From Flammeovirgaceae bacterium UBA6059 (lineage in GTDB: Bacteria; Bacteroidota; Bacteroidia; Cytophagales; Cyclobacteriaceae): 64,000 bases of DNA. Each line of letters opens with the position of its first letter. Position 1 is the first letter of the stretch. The stretch lies in assembly GCA_002435755.1 (NCBI GenBank), contig DIYH01000034.1, forward strand, positions 554 to 64,553, written 5' to 3'. The translations under genes and the position numbers were made by a program. Shown one piece after another: positions 18,184 to 26,604 of the stretch. The notes beneath the pieces were generated by a model. The model had not been told where the DNA came from. It searched no databases and saw nothing but the letters and a program-made list of their open reading frames with translations.

Positions 18184-18807
18184 CTAAAGATCCTCAGCGA
18201 GGGTATAAATCAGGTTGATACCGTAGTATCCAGCAGTGTACGTATCCAATCCAGGAGACAGTCTGTAGTCAATTCTGAACTGGTGCGTATCTGGAGTACT
18301 CAGGTAAGAACCTGGAGCTCCCGGAGCATCACCTGCATCTACCGTACCAGTCACATCACCGATAATCGGCAACTGGTCAGTACCTGTAAGAGAGAAGTAA
18401 GTGTTAGCAACACCACCACCATCGATCAAAGAGTTACCAGCTGCGTCAATCGCTCTGATACCAATGATGTCAGACAGGATGGCTGTTGAACCTGCAGAAG
18501 AATACGTTTCGAAGTTCTCCCAGGTAGCAGTTTCAGCATTTACTGCCAAATCCCATGCTACAGTTGACTCAACTCTCAATTCAGTAGCATTCGTCTTGGT
18601 AATACCATTTTGGTACTGAGGAATGGTGCTGAACACGAAATCCAGGTTAGGATCTGTTACAAGGGTGAGGTCTAACACACCCTGAAGTTCCAACGAGATG
18701 TACACGTTCTCGTTATCTGTTGGAAGCTGTGCAAATGCTCTTGTCGTAAGAGCGAAGGATACGATTGCCATCAGGGCAAGTGTCCTCATCTTAAATACAT
18801 TTTTCAT
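18184..18807 (-). CDS. Secreted fibre-subunit-like protein A (candidate major subunit)
   Basis: Exported 207 aa protein of no named family. Signal peptide MKNVFKMRTLALMAIVSF... ends at about AFA-Q. The mature chain starts with an extra ~16 residues (QLPTDNENVYISLELQGV) with alternating hydrophobic residues, before the region homologous to protein B (LDLTLVTDPN to VESTVAWDL). It ends HQFRIDYRLSPG and INLIYTLAEDL. It has no Cys in the mature part and is rich in Thr, Gly and Asp. The extension is what a donor-strand peptide would look like (inference). It has hairpins on both sides, which could give it a different expression level from its neighbours. Confidence 0.62.
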   Translation of the reverse strand: MKNVFKMRTLALMAIVSFALTTRAFAQLPTDNENVYISLELQGVLDLTLVTDPNLDFVFSTIPQYQNGITKTNATELRVESTVAWDLAVNAETATWENFETYSSAGSTAILSDIIGIRAIDAAGNSLIDGGGVANTYFSLTGTDQLPIIGDVTGTVDAGDAPGAPGSYLSTPDTHQFRIDYRLSPGLDTYTAGYYGINLIYTLAEDL

Positions 18808-18865
18808 GAGTATAAATGTTTAGGTTAAAAGTTTCGACAAGTGAATATATACTGTTATGATCATA

Positions 18866-18914
18866 TTTACAAGCTTTCATTTTAAAATATTTCAACTTTT
18901 TGAAAGCCTGTAAA
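18866..18914 (-). promoter_or_regulatory. Intercistronic hairpin before subunit A
   Basis: Inverted repeat TTTACAAGCTTTCA / TGAAAGCCTGTAAA, 14 bp arms with one mismatch and a 21 nt AT-rich loop. It lies in the 160 bp gap between the chaperone-like gene and subunit A. It could mark a processing or stabilising site for the subunit message, or belong to an internal promoter region. Confidence 0.55.
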
Positions 18915-18967
18915 TCAATTAGATAGAGCTTATATATTGAATTAAAGCTTTACCTATTTTCACAGCA

Positions 18968-19801
18968 CTAATTTCCCCTTTCAGGTATAAGAATCTCCAT
19001 TTCAGCCGCTTCTACCTCTTCCCGGTTTCCGTAGTCCATCACGGCCAGTACTGAGTATCTTCCGGCAGGAGTATCTTCAGGAATTTTGAATACAGTATTT
19101 CTGCTTAAAGCAGGCAGCATAGTAAAGCCACGGGTAGTAATTCTCTCAGTGGCACCGGTTGCCAGGTTGGTCAGCTCAATATATGAGTTACATCTCAGGA
19201 AAGTCTCCCCGGCATTTTTCATATTGATAGTGAAAACGTGGTTTTCATAGTTAAGTCCACTGATCTCACCCTTTGCCTCAGTAGCACTTGGAGGTGTTTG
19301 AAAAATATAAACTCCGAAGCGATAACTCTGATTTACTTTTACATTCAGTCCGTCACCTGCTCCTTTTTTTGCCAGCTCAGGCTCTCTCAGTCTCACATAA
19401 GCTACCGCCCAGCGGGCCATCAATGCGGCAGAATCTGATGGAACATCCATAATCAATGACACCTCCTGGCTTTCACCTGCTTCGAGTTCGAAAACTGCAG
19501 GCGTAGCCGTCAACCAGTCCGCACAACTTCTGCTCTCAACACCTTTTTCAGAAAACTGGCTTTTACCTGTTACGGAAGCACTGAAATCTCCAAAGTTTAC
19601 TGAAAAACCCTGCTTGGTAGTTGAGTTGTTTGATACAGTAATTCTACTTCTGCCCGATGCACCCGGCTCAACTTTAAAGTTAATTCTGGTTGGAGAAGTA
19701 GAAATTTTCTGGGCATAGCTATCCCAAACGAGCACGGATAATAGAAGAATCACCATCGTGACGATTCTGCCCATTTTGCTGAGGTTAATTGTGATTGTCA
19801 T
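18968..19801 (-). CDS. PapD-like periplasmic chaperone
   Basis: Exported 277 aa protein with two Ig-like domains. After the signal peptide (ending WDSYAQ) comes ISTSPTRINFKVEPGASG with a basic residue where pilus chaperones carry their subunit-anchoring Arg. Then TPAVFELEAGESQEVSL resembles the TPPVxRLEPG segment of PapD, YVRLREPE resembles its YFNLREIP, and a candidate G1 strand with alternating hydrophobics reads LNVKVNQSYRFGVYIFQ. The second domain follows (GEISGLNYENHVFTINMKN...). Ends IPERGN. It lies 15 bp after the large barrel gene. A DUF916-like surface protein is the main alternative. The chaperone role is inferred from fold-level similarity and gene order. Confidence 0.65.
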   Translation of the reverse strand: MTITINLSKMGRIVTMVILLLSVLVWDSYAQKISTSPTRINFKVEPGASGRSRITVSNNSTTKQGFSVNFGDFSASVTGKSQFSEKGVESRSCADWLTATPAVFELEAGESQEVSLIMDVPSDSAALMARWAVAYVRLREPELAKKGAGDGLNVKVNQSYRFGVYIFQTPPSATEAKGEISGLNYENHVFTINMKNAGETFLRCNSYIELTNLATGATERITTRGFTMLPALSRNTVFKIPEDTPAGRYSVLAVMDYGNREEVEAAEMEILIPERGN

Positions 19802-19816
19802 TGCTTTCGTATTTTC

Positions 19817-22738
19817 TTAGTTGAATTTCTTAATATTTAATTTTCTTCTCTTCTCTATCAGATAATAAGTGAGCTGATAGTTAGAGTCGGCATTATCAAT
19901 TCCCAGCTCATAAGTATCCTGAGCAAACTGGAACTGATCATCAATGGTTGATCCGCTCGCTTTGATCACATATTGACCAAAAGGAACAAACATCCTGAAC
20001 TGGCCGGATCGGTCGGTCAGTCCTGAATACACTTTACCATCTTTTCCGATCGCAGTAATACGAATCCCGGAAAGATTCAGCTCATTGACAAATCTTGAGT
20101 AAGTGGCTTTCTGAGCCAGGACATTTCCTGAAATCTGCACACCTCTTGTCAATGGAATATAAATGGTTTTTGATTTTTCTACGAAAATGCTGTTGTCATC
20201 CGACTTAAACCAGCCTTCGGTATCTCCTAATACATCTGATTCCATCAGGTACTGGCCATAAATCAGATCCTTAAACTCCGCCTGACCCGCACTATTGGTG
20301 ATCACTGCCTTGTCGTTGATTTTGATTAGTACATTCTCAACCAGCTCTTCTCCCTTTCCCTGTACACCGTTGCCATCAGCATCTTTGAACACGATCACCT
20401 TCACGTCATAAGACTTCCCGCCAGGTCTTTTGAAACCAAACTGCTTCTTCACACCGATTCTCAAAAAGAAATTTGACTGCTGAAACTCCTGCAGCGCACC
20501 ATCAAACCCATTCTGAGTCGTTCTGTCTGCCAGAGGGCTTTCGCCCTGGTTAATTTTCAGCAGCTCAGTACCAATCGTGAATACATAACCACTGTTGGCG
20601 TAGTACAGAAATTCGTTTGACAGGTTAGTCCTCCAACGGGCAAAAACAGACTCATACCTGGAGTTGAGCCTGGGTCTCAGCAAAAAACGCTGCTTACGGA
20701 AATACAAAGAAGCATAAGCTGAGAGAAACAGAGACTGTGGCGTGATTCTGTCATTGATCACCCTGAAATTTTCAGTAATGGAGGCCGGACCATAGTTATA
20801 CCGGGCCATCAGATTCAGGTTTTTATAGCGCAGGCGGTTCTCCCACTTGGCTACCGGGTAAGCACTGATATCAAAATCAGGAGCCTGAGATACTCCCGCA
20901 AAGAACCTCGAGAAAAGACGGAAGGTCTTTCCCTTGGTCTTGCTAAAACCGACCCCAACACCGCTGGTATGTACCCGCAGCCCTAAAAGCTCATCATAGA
21001 TATGTTTCGGGCTCAGGGTCATGGTAGCTCCATTGGCCCTCCACTCATAACGGAGTTCGTAGCTATCTCTTCTGTTCAACTCACTGTTGAAAGTTCTGCC
21101 TCTGCGAATACGAATAGGGTTGATTATACTCATACCCCCTCTGAAACTCACGCTTCTTCCTCCGCCAAGAGGGTATCTTAAATTCAGAGCAGCCTGCTTT
21201 CTACCACTATTCTGTGCTAAAAACAGCTCAGAGTAATAAGCTCCGTTGAATGATACATTGAGCTTTTTAAAGCCCCCCGCATACCTCAGTTCACCACCGA
21301 ATCCGGTATAACGAAACAGACTATCGGGGTTAAAACTGTCATTCTGTATGCTGTATCCGGCCACCAGACCGACACGGTGTCTCTTGGAGATTCTGTGATT
21401 GGCCTGAACGCGAATAACGTCACCATCAATAGAACTGAAGTTGTCAATCTGATTGATGTATTGCAGCTCAATATCACTCCCCTTCTTGGCTTCATACTTC
21501 AGGCGACCTGCATAAAAGGTAAGGTCATTAGGAGCCAGAATTCCACCGCGGCTCGCATTTCTGGCATGAATAGCCCCCACTTCAAACTTCTTATACTTAA
21601 CAGAAGCCTTACCACCCACACCGCTGATAAAGACCCCCATATTCTCTCCTATATTACCCAACGCCACAGAATAATCAGGCGTAGTGTACTGCAGGAATCG
21701 GTTGGCTGTGGAGAAACGAGTACCACCCGCAACACTGGAGGTAATAATGGACTGATAGTTATACTGCAGGTAACGGTTTCTACCCAGATCTGTAGACCCT
21801 CTGAAATCGAGAGAGAAGTTGGTAAACTCAGATAATACATTGAAAGACCTGAGTTCTACAGTAAGTGGAATCACCGTGCTGCCAAAACCCGAATCAAAGC
21901 GAGCCTGGCTGGTAAGTTTCGTAAAATTAACCCTCCTGCCTTTGGCGCGACTCTTATCATCAGTACTGGCCGCCTGTATTTGCAGCCTGTACTTTTTACT
22001 ATCCAGCCTGTCCTGATCATCATCCGGGCGATCGGTAAAGAAGTACCCTTTCGTTAAATCACTGGCAATCTTTACATGCATCACAAAAGAGGTATCAGCC
22101 CCTACAGGAAGCTCCATATACAGAGCGTTGTCCTGAATGGGCTTCCAGTCAGGATCAAGCACTCTTAGTCTTTGATCAGGGAAAAAACTCACACGCAACT
22201 TCTCAACAGAATTACCTTCGTTGGTCATGCGTATGTGTATGTCGGTACTGTCAGAATCGTTGGTGAAGTATACCTGCCGCTCCTCAACCAGGATATTCCA
22301 TTTGGTAATTTTCTTTACCGCTACAGACCAGGGAGTGGAGGCGAGCGCATTGCCAAATTCAGAATAAGCCGTGGCACTGATGAAGTAATTCACATTACCG
22401 GCAGACTCTTTAGAAGGAATCATACGTACCGGGATGAAGAGAGAATCCCCGGCACGCACGGTATAAAGTTTTGTAAGATTATTGATAACCTTCCAGCCCT
22501 GTGGAGAGGCCAGATCAAGATTAAAGCGGATAGGTCGGGCAGTGCGGTTGACCGCCTTGACCACATTTGTGACGACATCATCAACAGATGCCACCCCATC
22601 GGACTTGACAAAGTCGAGGGTGAAGCCGTTGCTCAAAGCATTCGTCTGGGCATCCGCAAGGGTGCTTAGGTTCCAAAAGAGCGCAGTGATCACAGCCAAG
22701 GAGATAACTCTCCATCGTCTGGGAAGACACTTAGTCAC
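19817..22738 (-). CDS. Usher-like outer-membrane barrel with C-terminal beta-sandwich domains
   Basis: Predicted 973 aa outer-membrane protein, first gene of the operon, starting at GTG with signal peptide ending LADAQ. Residues ~30-240 look like two Ig/NEW3-type domains (VKAVNRTARPIRFNLDL, IHIRMTNEGNSVEKL). Residues ~270-790 are rich in amphipathic strands with aromatic girdles (LQYNYQSIITSSVAGG, RYKNLNLMARYNYG), as in a large barrel. Two small beta-sandwiches follow: an SdrD_B/CNA_B-like domain at about 800-880 (VFKDADGNGVQGKGEELVEN) and a carboxypeptidase-regulatory-like domain to the end. This order resembles FimD/PapC ushers, but no sequence-level usher signature was recognised. It could be an unrelated surface-assembly barrel. 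Confidence 0.6.
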   Translation of the reverse strand: MTKCLPRRWRVISLAVITALFWNLSTLADAQTNALSNGFTLDFVKSDGVASVDDVVTNVVKAVNRTARPIRFNLDLASPQGWKVINNLTKLYTVRAGDSLFIPVRMIPSKESAGNVNYFISATAYSEFGNALASTPWSVAVKKITKWNILVEERQVYFTNDSDSTDIHIRMTNEGNSVEKLRVSFFPDQRLRVLDPDWKPIQDNALYMELPVGADTSFVMHVKIASDLTKGYFFTDRPDDDQDRLDSKKYRLQIQAASTDDKSRAKGRRVNFTKLTSQARFDSGFGSTVIPLTVELRSFNVLSEFTNFSLDFRGSTDLGRNRYLQYNYQSIITSSVAGGTRFSTANRFLQYTTPDYSVALGNIGENMGVFISGVGGKASVKYKKFEVGAIHARNASRGGILAPNDLTFYAGRLKYEAKKGSDIELQYINQIDNFSSIDGDVIRVQANHRISKRHRVGLVAGYSIQNDSFNPDSLFRYTGFGGELRYAGGFKKLNVSFNGAYYSELFLAQNSGRKQAALNLRYPLGGGRSVSFRGGMSIINPIRIRRGRTFNSELNRRDSYELRYEWRANGATMTLSPKHIYDELLGLRVHTSGVGVGFSKTKGKTFRLFSRFFAGVSQAPDFDISAYPVAKWENRLRYKNLNLMARYNYGPASITENFRVINDRITPQSLFLSAYASLYFRKQRFLLRPRLNSRYESVFARWRTNLSNEFLYYANSGYVFTIGTELLKINQGESPLADRTTQNGFDGALQEFQQSNFFLRIGVKKQFGFKRPGGKSYDVKVIVFKDADGNGVQGKGEELVENVLIKINDKAVITNSAGQAEFKDLIYGQYLMESDVLGDTEGWFKSDDNSIFVEKSKTIYIPLTRGVQISGNVLAQKATYSRFVNELNLSGIRITAIGKDGKVYSGLTDRSGQFRMFVPFGQYVIKASGSTIDDQFQFAQDTYELGIDNADSNYQLTYYLIEKRRKLNIKKFN

Positions 22739-22770
22739 AATAAGTTAGTTTCTGGTGTTAGGTAACGGCT

Positions 22771-22778
22771 CAAATATA
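22771..22778 (-). promoter_or_regulatory. Candidate -7 element of the usher-like operon
   Basis: Minus-strand TATATTTG, an exact TAnnTTTG match, 32 bp before the GTG start. It is the best promoter candidate in the upstream gap. No convincing -33 TTTG box was found at the right distance. Confidence 0.45.
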
Positions 22779-23251
22779 TAGAAAAACAATCCGGTTCTGG
22801 AAATCCGGACTTTTCAGAATTCAGCCTTTAAACGCCATTTTGAAGCCATTTGAAATTTTACTGGATGTGAACGACATTTTAATCACTAAAATCTACAGCA
22901 AAATTTTTTCGACTTTTTACACAATTTTTGGAAACGATTGCCGCCAGCCCGGACAACTCATGAGTTGACAAGAAAGTATATCAATTTATAAAATATACAA
23001 TTACAGTATTTTTTATGATTTATCTAAACTCAGACTTATCAATAATTCACTCAGGAAATTCAGATATTATTCTTCTCACGAAACGGACGCAATAAATAAG
23101 CTGATTTTGATAATAACCGTGTATTTTATTCACATCAGAAAATTCTCAGCCGCCCTCCGTTGCCAACATACTGACAGCATGTGACTTACATAACCCTGCC
23201 ATATTTACGAAAGAACTGCATAGACATTAGCCACTCCCTGGCTCAGTCCTT
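22779..23251. other. Intergenic region without recognised gene
   Basis: Apart from the palindrome at 22954-22967 and a repeated TCCGG around 22791-22808, this AT-rich stretch holds no open reading frame with coding character, no tRNA and no clear terminator. It probably carries upstream control of the minus-strand operon at 17.5-22.7 kb. Confidence 0.5.
22954..22967. repeat. Perfect 14 bp palindrome upstream of the usher-like operon
   Basis: CAACTCATGAGTTG is its own reverse complement and lies about 180 bp upstream of the -7 candidate. It could be a binding site for a dimeric regulator. No second copy was seen in this intergenic region. Confidence 0.35.
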
Positions 23252-23809
23252 TTACCCGGGAGAATAGGTATAGACAAAATCTCTCACCTGCCTCTCTCCG
23301 TAAATGGACTCCAGCGTAATCACTACTTTGAGTTCTTTATCCCCGAAGTCCACAGGTGTTATTTTAATAAGCATGAGCTTCTCAGACGGTGTAATGATCT
23401 CATCATCGTTTATCCAGGCCATCTTGAGTATATCAACATCTTCTGAAATTGCCTTGAGGGCAGATTCCCAGCCTTGATATGCTCTCCCGTCTACCAATAC
23501 CTCCATGTCCTTAATAATAGCCACTCCCTGTCCCGCATTTCTGATACTTATTGATAAGCCTTCGGCATTGTTGGTGAAGTCATACTTGAGATAGGGCCTT
23601 AACGAGAGCTTATTAAAGTTGCGATTCTCTATGCCCTGCCATATAGAAATAAACAGTGCTGAAACCGCAATGACCAGCAGCGCAATAGAATTAATACGAT
23701 CAAACTTTCTTTTCCTTCCCTTTCCCGCCATATGATTCTTATAGGTCAGGTAGAAATTTAGAAAGAACAGGAGCCAAATACCAGTGGAGATCTTAGACGG
23801 AATAGTCAA
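23252..23809 (-). CDS. Small membrane-anchored protein of unknown function
   Basis: Not recognised. The 185 aa frame has a hydrophobic segment near the N-terminus (IWLLFFLNFYL), a basic stretch (KGRKRKFDR) and a second hydrophobic helix (INSIALLVIAVSALFISIW). A ~130 aa beta-rich soluble domain follows (LSISIRNAGQGVAIIKDMEVLVDG, TPVDFGDKELKVVITLE). ATG 23731 (MAGKGRKRKF) is an alternative start that would leave one helix and a cytosolic N-terminus. Which start is right cannot be decided here. It stands alone downstream of the tRNA and its terminator. Confidence 0.6.
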   Translation of the reverse strand: MTIPSKISTGIWLLFFLNFYLTYKNHMAGKGRKRKFDRINSIALLVIAVSALFISIWQGIENRNFNKLSLRPYLKYDFTNNAEGLSISIRNAGQGVAIIKDMEVLVDGRAYQGWESALKAISEDVDILKMAWINDDEIITPSEKLMLIKITPVDFGDKELKVVITLESIYGERQVRDFVYTYSPG

Positions 23810-23855
23810 CTGGTATTACCGTTGAGCGAATTAGCCCGTAAAAGTGTAAAACGAA

Positions 23856-23881
23856 AAAAGCCCTGATTTCTCAGAGCTTTT
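23856..23881. terminator. Terminator after tRNA-Leu
   Basis: Inverted repeat AAAAGCCCTGA / TCAGAGCTTTT (11 bp arms, one mismatch, TTTC loop) with an A/T tract on both sides. It starts 3 bp beyond the tRNA 3' end and lies between the tRNA and the next minus-strand gene. Confidence 0.8.
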
Positions 23882-23884
23882 CAG

Positions 23885-23968
23885 TGCGCACGAGAGGAGT
23901 CGAACCTCCACGACCTTAAGGTCACCAGCCCCTCAAGCTGGCGCGTCTACCAATTCCGCCACGTGCGC
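23885..23968 (-). tRNA. tRNA-Leu (anticodon GAG)
   Basis: 84 nt class II tRNA. The acceptor stem GCGCACG pairs with CGTGCGC, with discriminator A. The D-arm region reads TGGCGGAATTGGTAGACGC. The anticodon stem CCAGC/GCTGG encloses the loop TTGAGGG, giving anticodon GAG (codons CUC/CUU). The long variable arm is TGACCTTAAGGTCGT, and the T-arm is GGAGGTTCGACTCC. The 3' CCA is not encoded. Confidence 0.97.
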
Positions 23969-24017
23969 GATTGAGGACGGCAAAAATAGAGTGAATCTCA
24001 ATCCCAAACAATAGCAG

Positions 24018-25025
24018 CTACCGAACCTCCCAAAATGAATCAACAAAAAACTGTCGGTCGTCCATGAGTTGCTTCTTAACACGGAAGCCAGACGACTCAG
24101 CCAGCCGCTCAATCTCTTGCAAACTATACTTTTTGGAGATCTCCATATGGATCTCTTCCCAGGCACTAAAGTGAATTTGGGTACTCACTGCCTCTAGCGT
24201 CACAGTCTGCTCCTTCTTACTCATTAGATAGCTTCTACATTCACCATTCTGAGGGTTGTAGGAGGCGTAGTGCTTAAAGCTATCAAGATCAAAGTCTGCT
24301 GCTAACTCATTGTTGATCCTACTCAGCAAGTTGAGGTTGAATCGAGCCGTGACACCTTCGGGATCGTCGTAGGCTTCCAGTATCACTTTGGGGTCCTTTT
24401 TCAAGTCAATACCTATGAGCAGCAAATCACCAGAATGGAGATTGCCTGACATAGCATTCAAAAAATCCTGGGCCTTTTCATAGCTGAAATTCCCAATGTT
24501 CGAGCCAAGAAACATGATCACTTTCCTTTGATCACTTTTCATATTCAGCGCGTTCAGCACCTGGAAGTAATCACCATGGAGACCTTCTACTTTCAAGTCA
24601 GGCAGCTCGTTATGAAGGCTTTCGGTCAAACCCTTAAGTACATTATCCGAGATATCTATCGGACAGTATCTAAAATCGAGACCAGCTTCGAGAAACGACC
24701 TAAGCAATACCTTCGTCTTGGTGCCATCTCCGGCTCCAAATTCAAGCAATTGAAAGGACTCCAGTCGCTCACTGAGCAACTTGATTATTTCAGCCGACCG
24801 TTTTTCAAAGATGTCAAACTCCGCCCGTGTCAGGTAATAGCTATCTAATCCCATGATCTCCTGGAAGAGCTGGTCTCCCACTTCGTCATAGAAGTATTTG
24901 GATGACAAAAACTTCTTATCTGCGGTCAACCCCGCGACCACATCCTTCGCGAACTCAGCGGCAGGCAAAGCGAATATCTTTTCTGAGACCTGCTCAGAAC
25001 CATTAAATTGAAGTTTAACGCTCAT
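24018..25025 (-). CDS. egtD: EgtD, L-histidine N-alpha-methyltransferase
   Basis: First committed step of ergothioneine synthesis: trimethylates histidine to hercynine with SAM. The 335 aa protein shows the EgtD/DUF2260 opening LSSKYFYDEVGDQLFQEI and YYLTRAEFDIFE, then the SAM loop LLEFGAGDGTKT and IMFLGSNIGNFSYE, both typical. KQLMDDRQFFVDSFW forms the C-terminal end. The start codon follows egtB by 11 bp on the same strand, giving an egtB-egtD operon. Confidence 0.93.
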   Translation of the reverse strand: MSVKLQFNGSEQVSEKIFALPAAEFAKDVVAGLTADKKFLSSKYFYDEVGDQLFQEIMGLDSYYLTRAEFDIFEKRSAEIIKLLSERLESFQLLEFGAGDGTKTKVLLRSFLEAGLDFRYCPIDISDNVLKGLTESLHNELPDLKVEGLHGDYFQVLNALNMKSDQRKVIMFLGSNIGNFSYEKAQDFLNAMSGNLHSGDLLLIGIDLKKDPKVILEAYDDPEGVTARFNLNLLSRINNELAADFDLDSFKHYASYNPQNGECRSYLMSKKEQTVTLEAVSTQIHFSAWEEIHMEISKKYSLQEIERLAESSGFRVKKQLMDDRQFFVDSFWEVR

Positions 25026-25036
25026 TTAATCGATCC

Positions 25037-26284
25037 TTAGATGTGTTTTGCCAGACGGATACCGTTGCACGACCAACGAAGCTGTGGATGAAAAAAATTG
25101 CGGTAGGTAGGCCTGATGTGGTTGCTCGATGTAGCATACGAACCACCGCGTAGCACCATTTGATTTACCATGAACTTACCGTTGTACTCACCTATAGCGC
25201 CTTCGGCCGTCTTGAAGTACGGGTAGGCCTGATAGCTGCTACTTGTCCACTGCCATAGGTTCCCCATAAACTGATGTTGCCTGGTTTCCATGGTAGGCTG
25301 AAACCTTCTGTGGTCTACAAAATTGGCAGTAGTCTGAGTTCCAGGTTCATATTGATTGCAGGCCACCTCCCACTCAAACTCTGTAGGTAGTCGAAAACCC
25401 TTCCACCGTGCGTAAGCATCCGCTTCAAAATAGCTGATATGAGCTACCGGAAGGTTCGGATCAACAGGCTTAAAGCCCCCTAGCGTGTAATGATGCCATA
25501 TACCATCTACCTGATGCCAGTAGTGTGGGGCTTTGGTCTCCAATGACTTGGCAAAGTCCCAACCCTCCGAAAGCCAGTGTCGAAAATCAGTGTAGCCTCC
25601 ATTGTTGATAAACTCGAGGTATTCACCATTAGTGACCAGGCGGTTAGCTATCGCAAAATCATGCAGAAATACTTTATGGACACCTTCTTCATTATCAAAA
25701 TGAAAGTCTTCACCATTGTAACCTATCGAGTAGACCCCTTCTCCTACTGGGAGAAAATTTAGCGCTGCTGGTTCATTATCTCGATCACTAACCCCAGAGG
25801 TCTGGTACACCGGAAAAAGCGGGTTGTGTCCGAGGATGTACTTGATATCATAGACTAGGAGTTCCTGGTGCTGCTGCTCATGCTGTAAACCTAGTTCAAT
25901 CACAGGTAGCAGTTCATCAGATAATTCGCCTGAGGTTACAAACACTTCCATATGACGATCTACATATTCACGGTAGTCCATCACCTCGTTTACAGTAGGG
26001 CGTGTCATTAGTCCACGATTGACCCTGAGCACCCTCTTGCCAACCGTCTCGTAATAACTGTTAAAGAGGTAGCCATAGTCATCGTTAAACAGCCGATATC
26101 CTTCAAAATGTGACAATACAAATGTCTCAAAAAACCATGTCGTGTGGCCAAGATGCCACTTCGGCGGGCTTACGTCTATCACGGGCTGTACCACATGATC
26201 CTCAGGTGTCAAAGGTCGGCACAGTTCTGTAGACAGCTGGCGAATTGATTGATAGCGAGCGCTTAAGCTCTTATTGGTAATCAC
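25037..26284 (-). CDS. egtB: EgtB, iron-dependent ergothioneine sulfoxide synthase
   Basis: Non-haem iron enzyme joining hercynine to a thiol (cysteine or gamma-glutamyl-cysteine) in ergothioneine synthesis; 415 aa, starting at GTG. The N-terminal DinB-like domain supplies the metal ligands: HLGHTTWFFETF and the HX3HXE motif as LQHEQQHQELLVYD at about residue 135. The C-terminal formylglycine-generating-enzyme-like domain contains GEDFHFDNEEGVH, LPTEFEWEVACNQ, GNLWQWTSSSY and LRGGSYAT. Which thiol is used cannot be told from the sequence. No egtC or egtE lies nearby, so the remaining steps must be encoded elsewhere. Confidence 0.93.
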   Translation of the reverse strand: MITNKSLSARYQSIRQLSTELCRPLTPEDHVVQPVIDVSPPKWHLGHTTWFFETFVLSHFEGYRLFNDDYGYLFNSYYETVGKRVLRVNRGLMTRPTVNEVMDYREYVDRHMEVFVTSGELSDELLPVIELGLQHEQQHQELLVYDIKYILGHNPLFPVYQTSGVSDRDNEPAALNFLPVGEGVYSIGYNGEDFHFDNEEGVHKVFLHDFAIANRLVTNGEYLEFINNGGYTDFRHWLSEGWDFAKSLETKAPHYWHQVDGIWHHYTLGGFKPVDPNLPVAHISYFEADAYARWKGFRLPTEFEWEVACNQYEPGTQTTANFVDHRRFQPTMETRQHQFMGNLWQWTSSSYQAYPYFKTAEGAIGEYNGKFMVNQMVLRGGSYATSSNHIRPTYRNFFHPQLRWSCNGIRLAKHI

Positions 26285-26604
26285 ATCGTGGCTTGCGGGA
26301 GGATTTGTCGAAATATCGATAGTACCGGGCGTTTAGTAGTTCTCTTAAAGTTGTAGAATTGACTCCTCTCATACAACGGAATCAGAGCTTAATTGGATCA
26401 GAACTTTGTTTTTTGTACCAAGCCGGACAGTGACCGAATTTCACCTGTAACACTACCAATAAATCAGTATCAACTAATCAGGTCTACCTGTAACTAGCTT
26501 AGTCCTTACCAGAAATGGAACGGTGCAAAGCCACACTACAACTTGATAAACTCCTCTCATCAAGGAGGGTTAGGGTATTACTTTTCGACGATGTTACTTA
26601 ATCA
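26285..26604. other. Divergent intergenic region egtB / metallopeptidase
   Basis: A 320 bp gap without coding character. It must carry the promoters of egtBD (minus) and the metallopeptidase (plus). A short hairpin-like CTCCTCTCATCAAGGAGG lies near 26550-26570. No TAnnTTTG box could be placed with confidence for either gene. Confidence 0.45.

Noticed and set aside
22779..23251. Small RNA or hidden gene in the long gap before the usher-like operon
   Set aside because: No frame with coding character, no strong hairpin followed by T-run and no recognised RNA family pattern.
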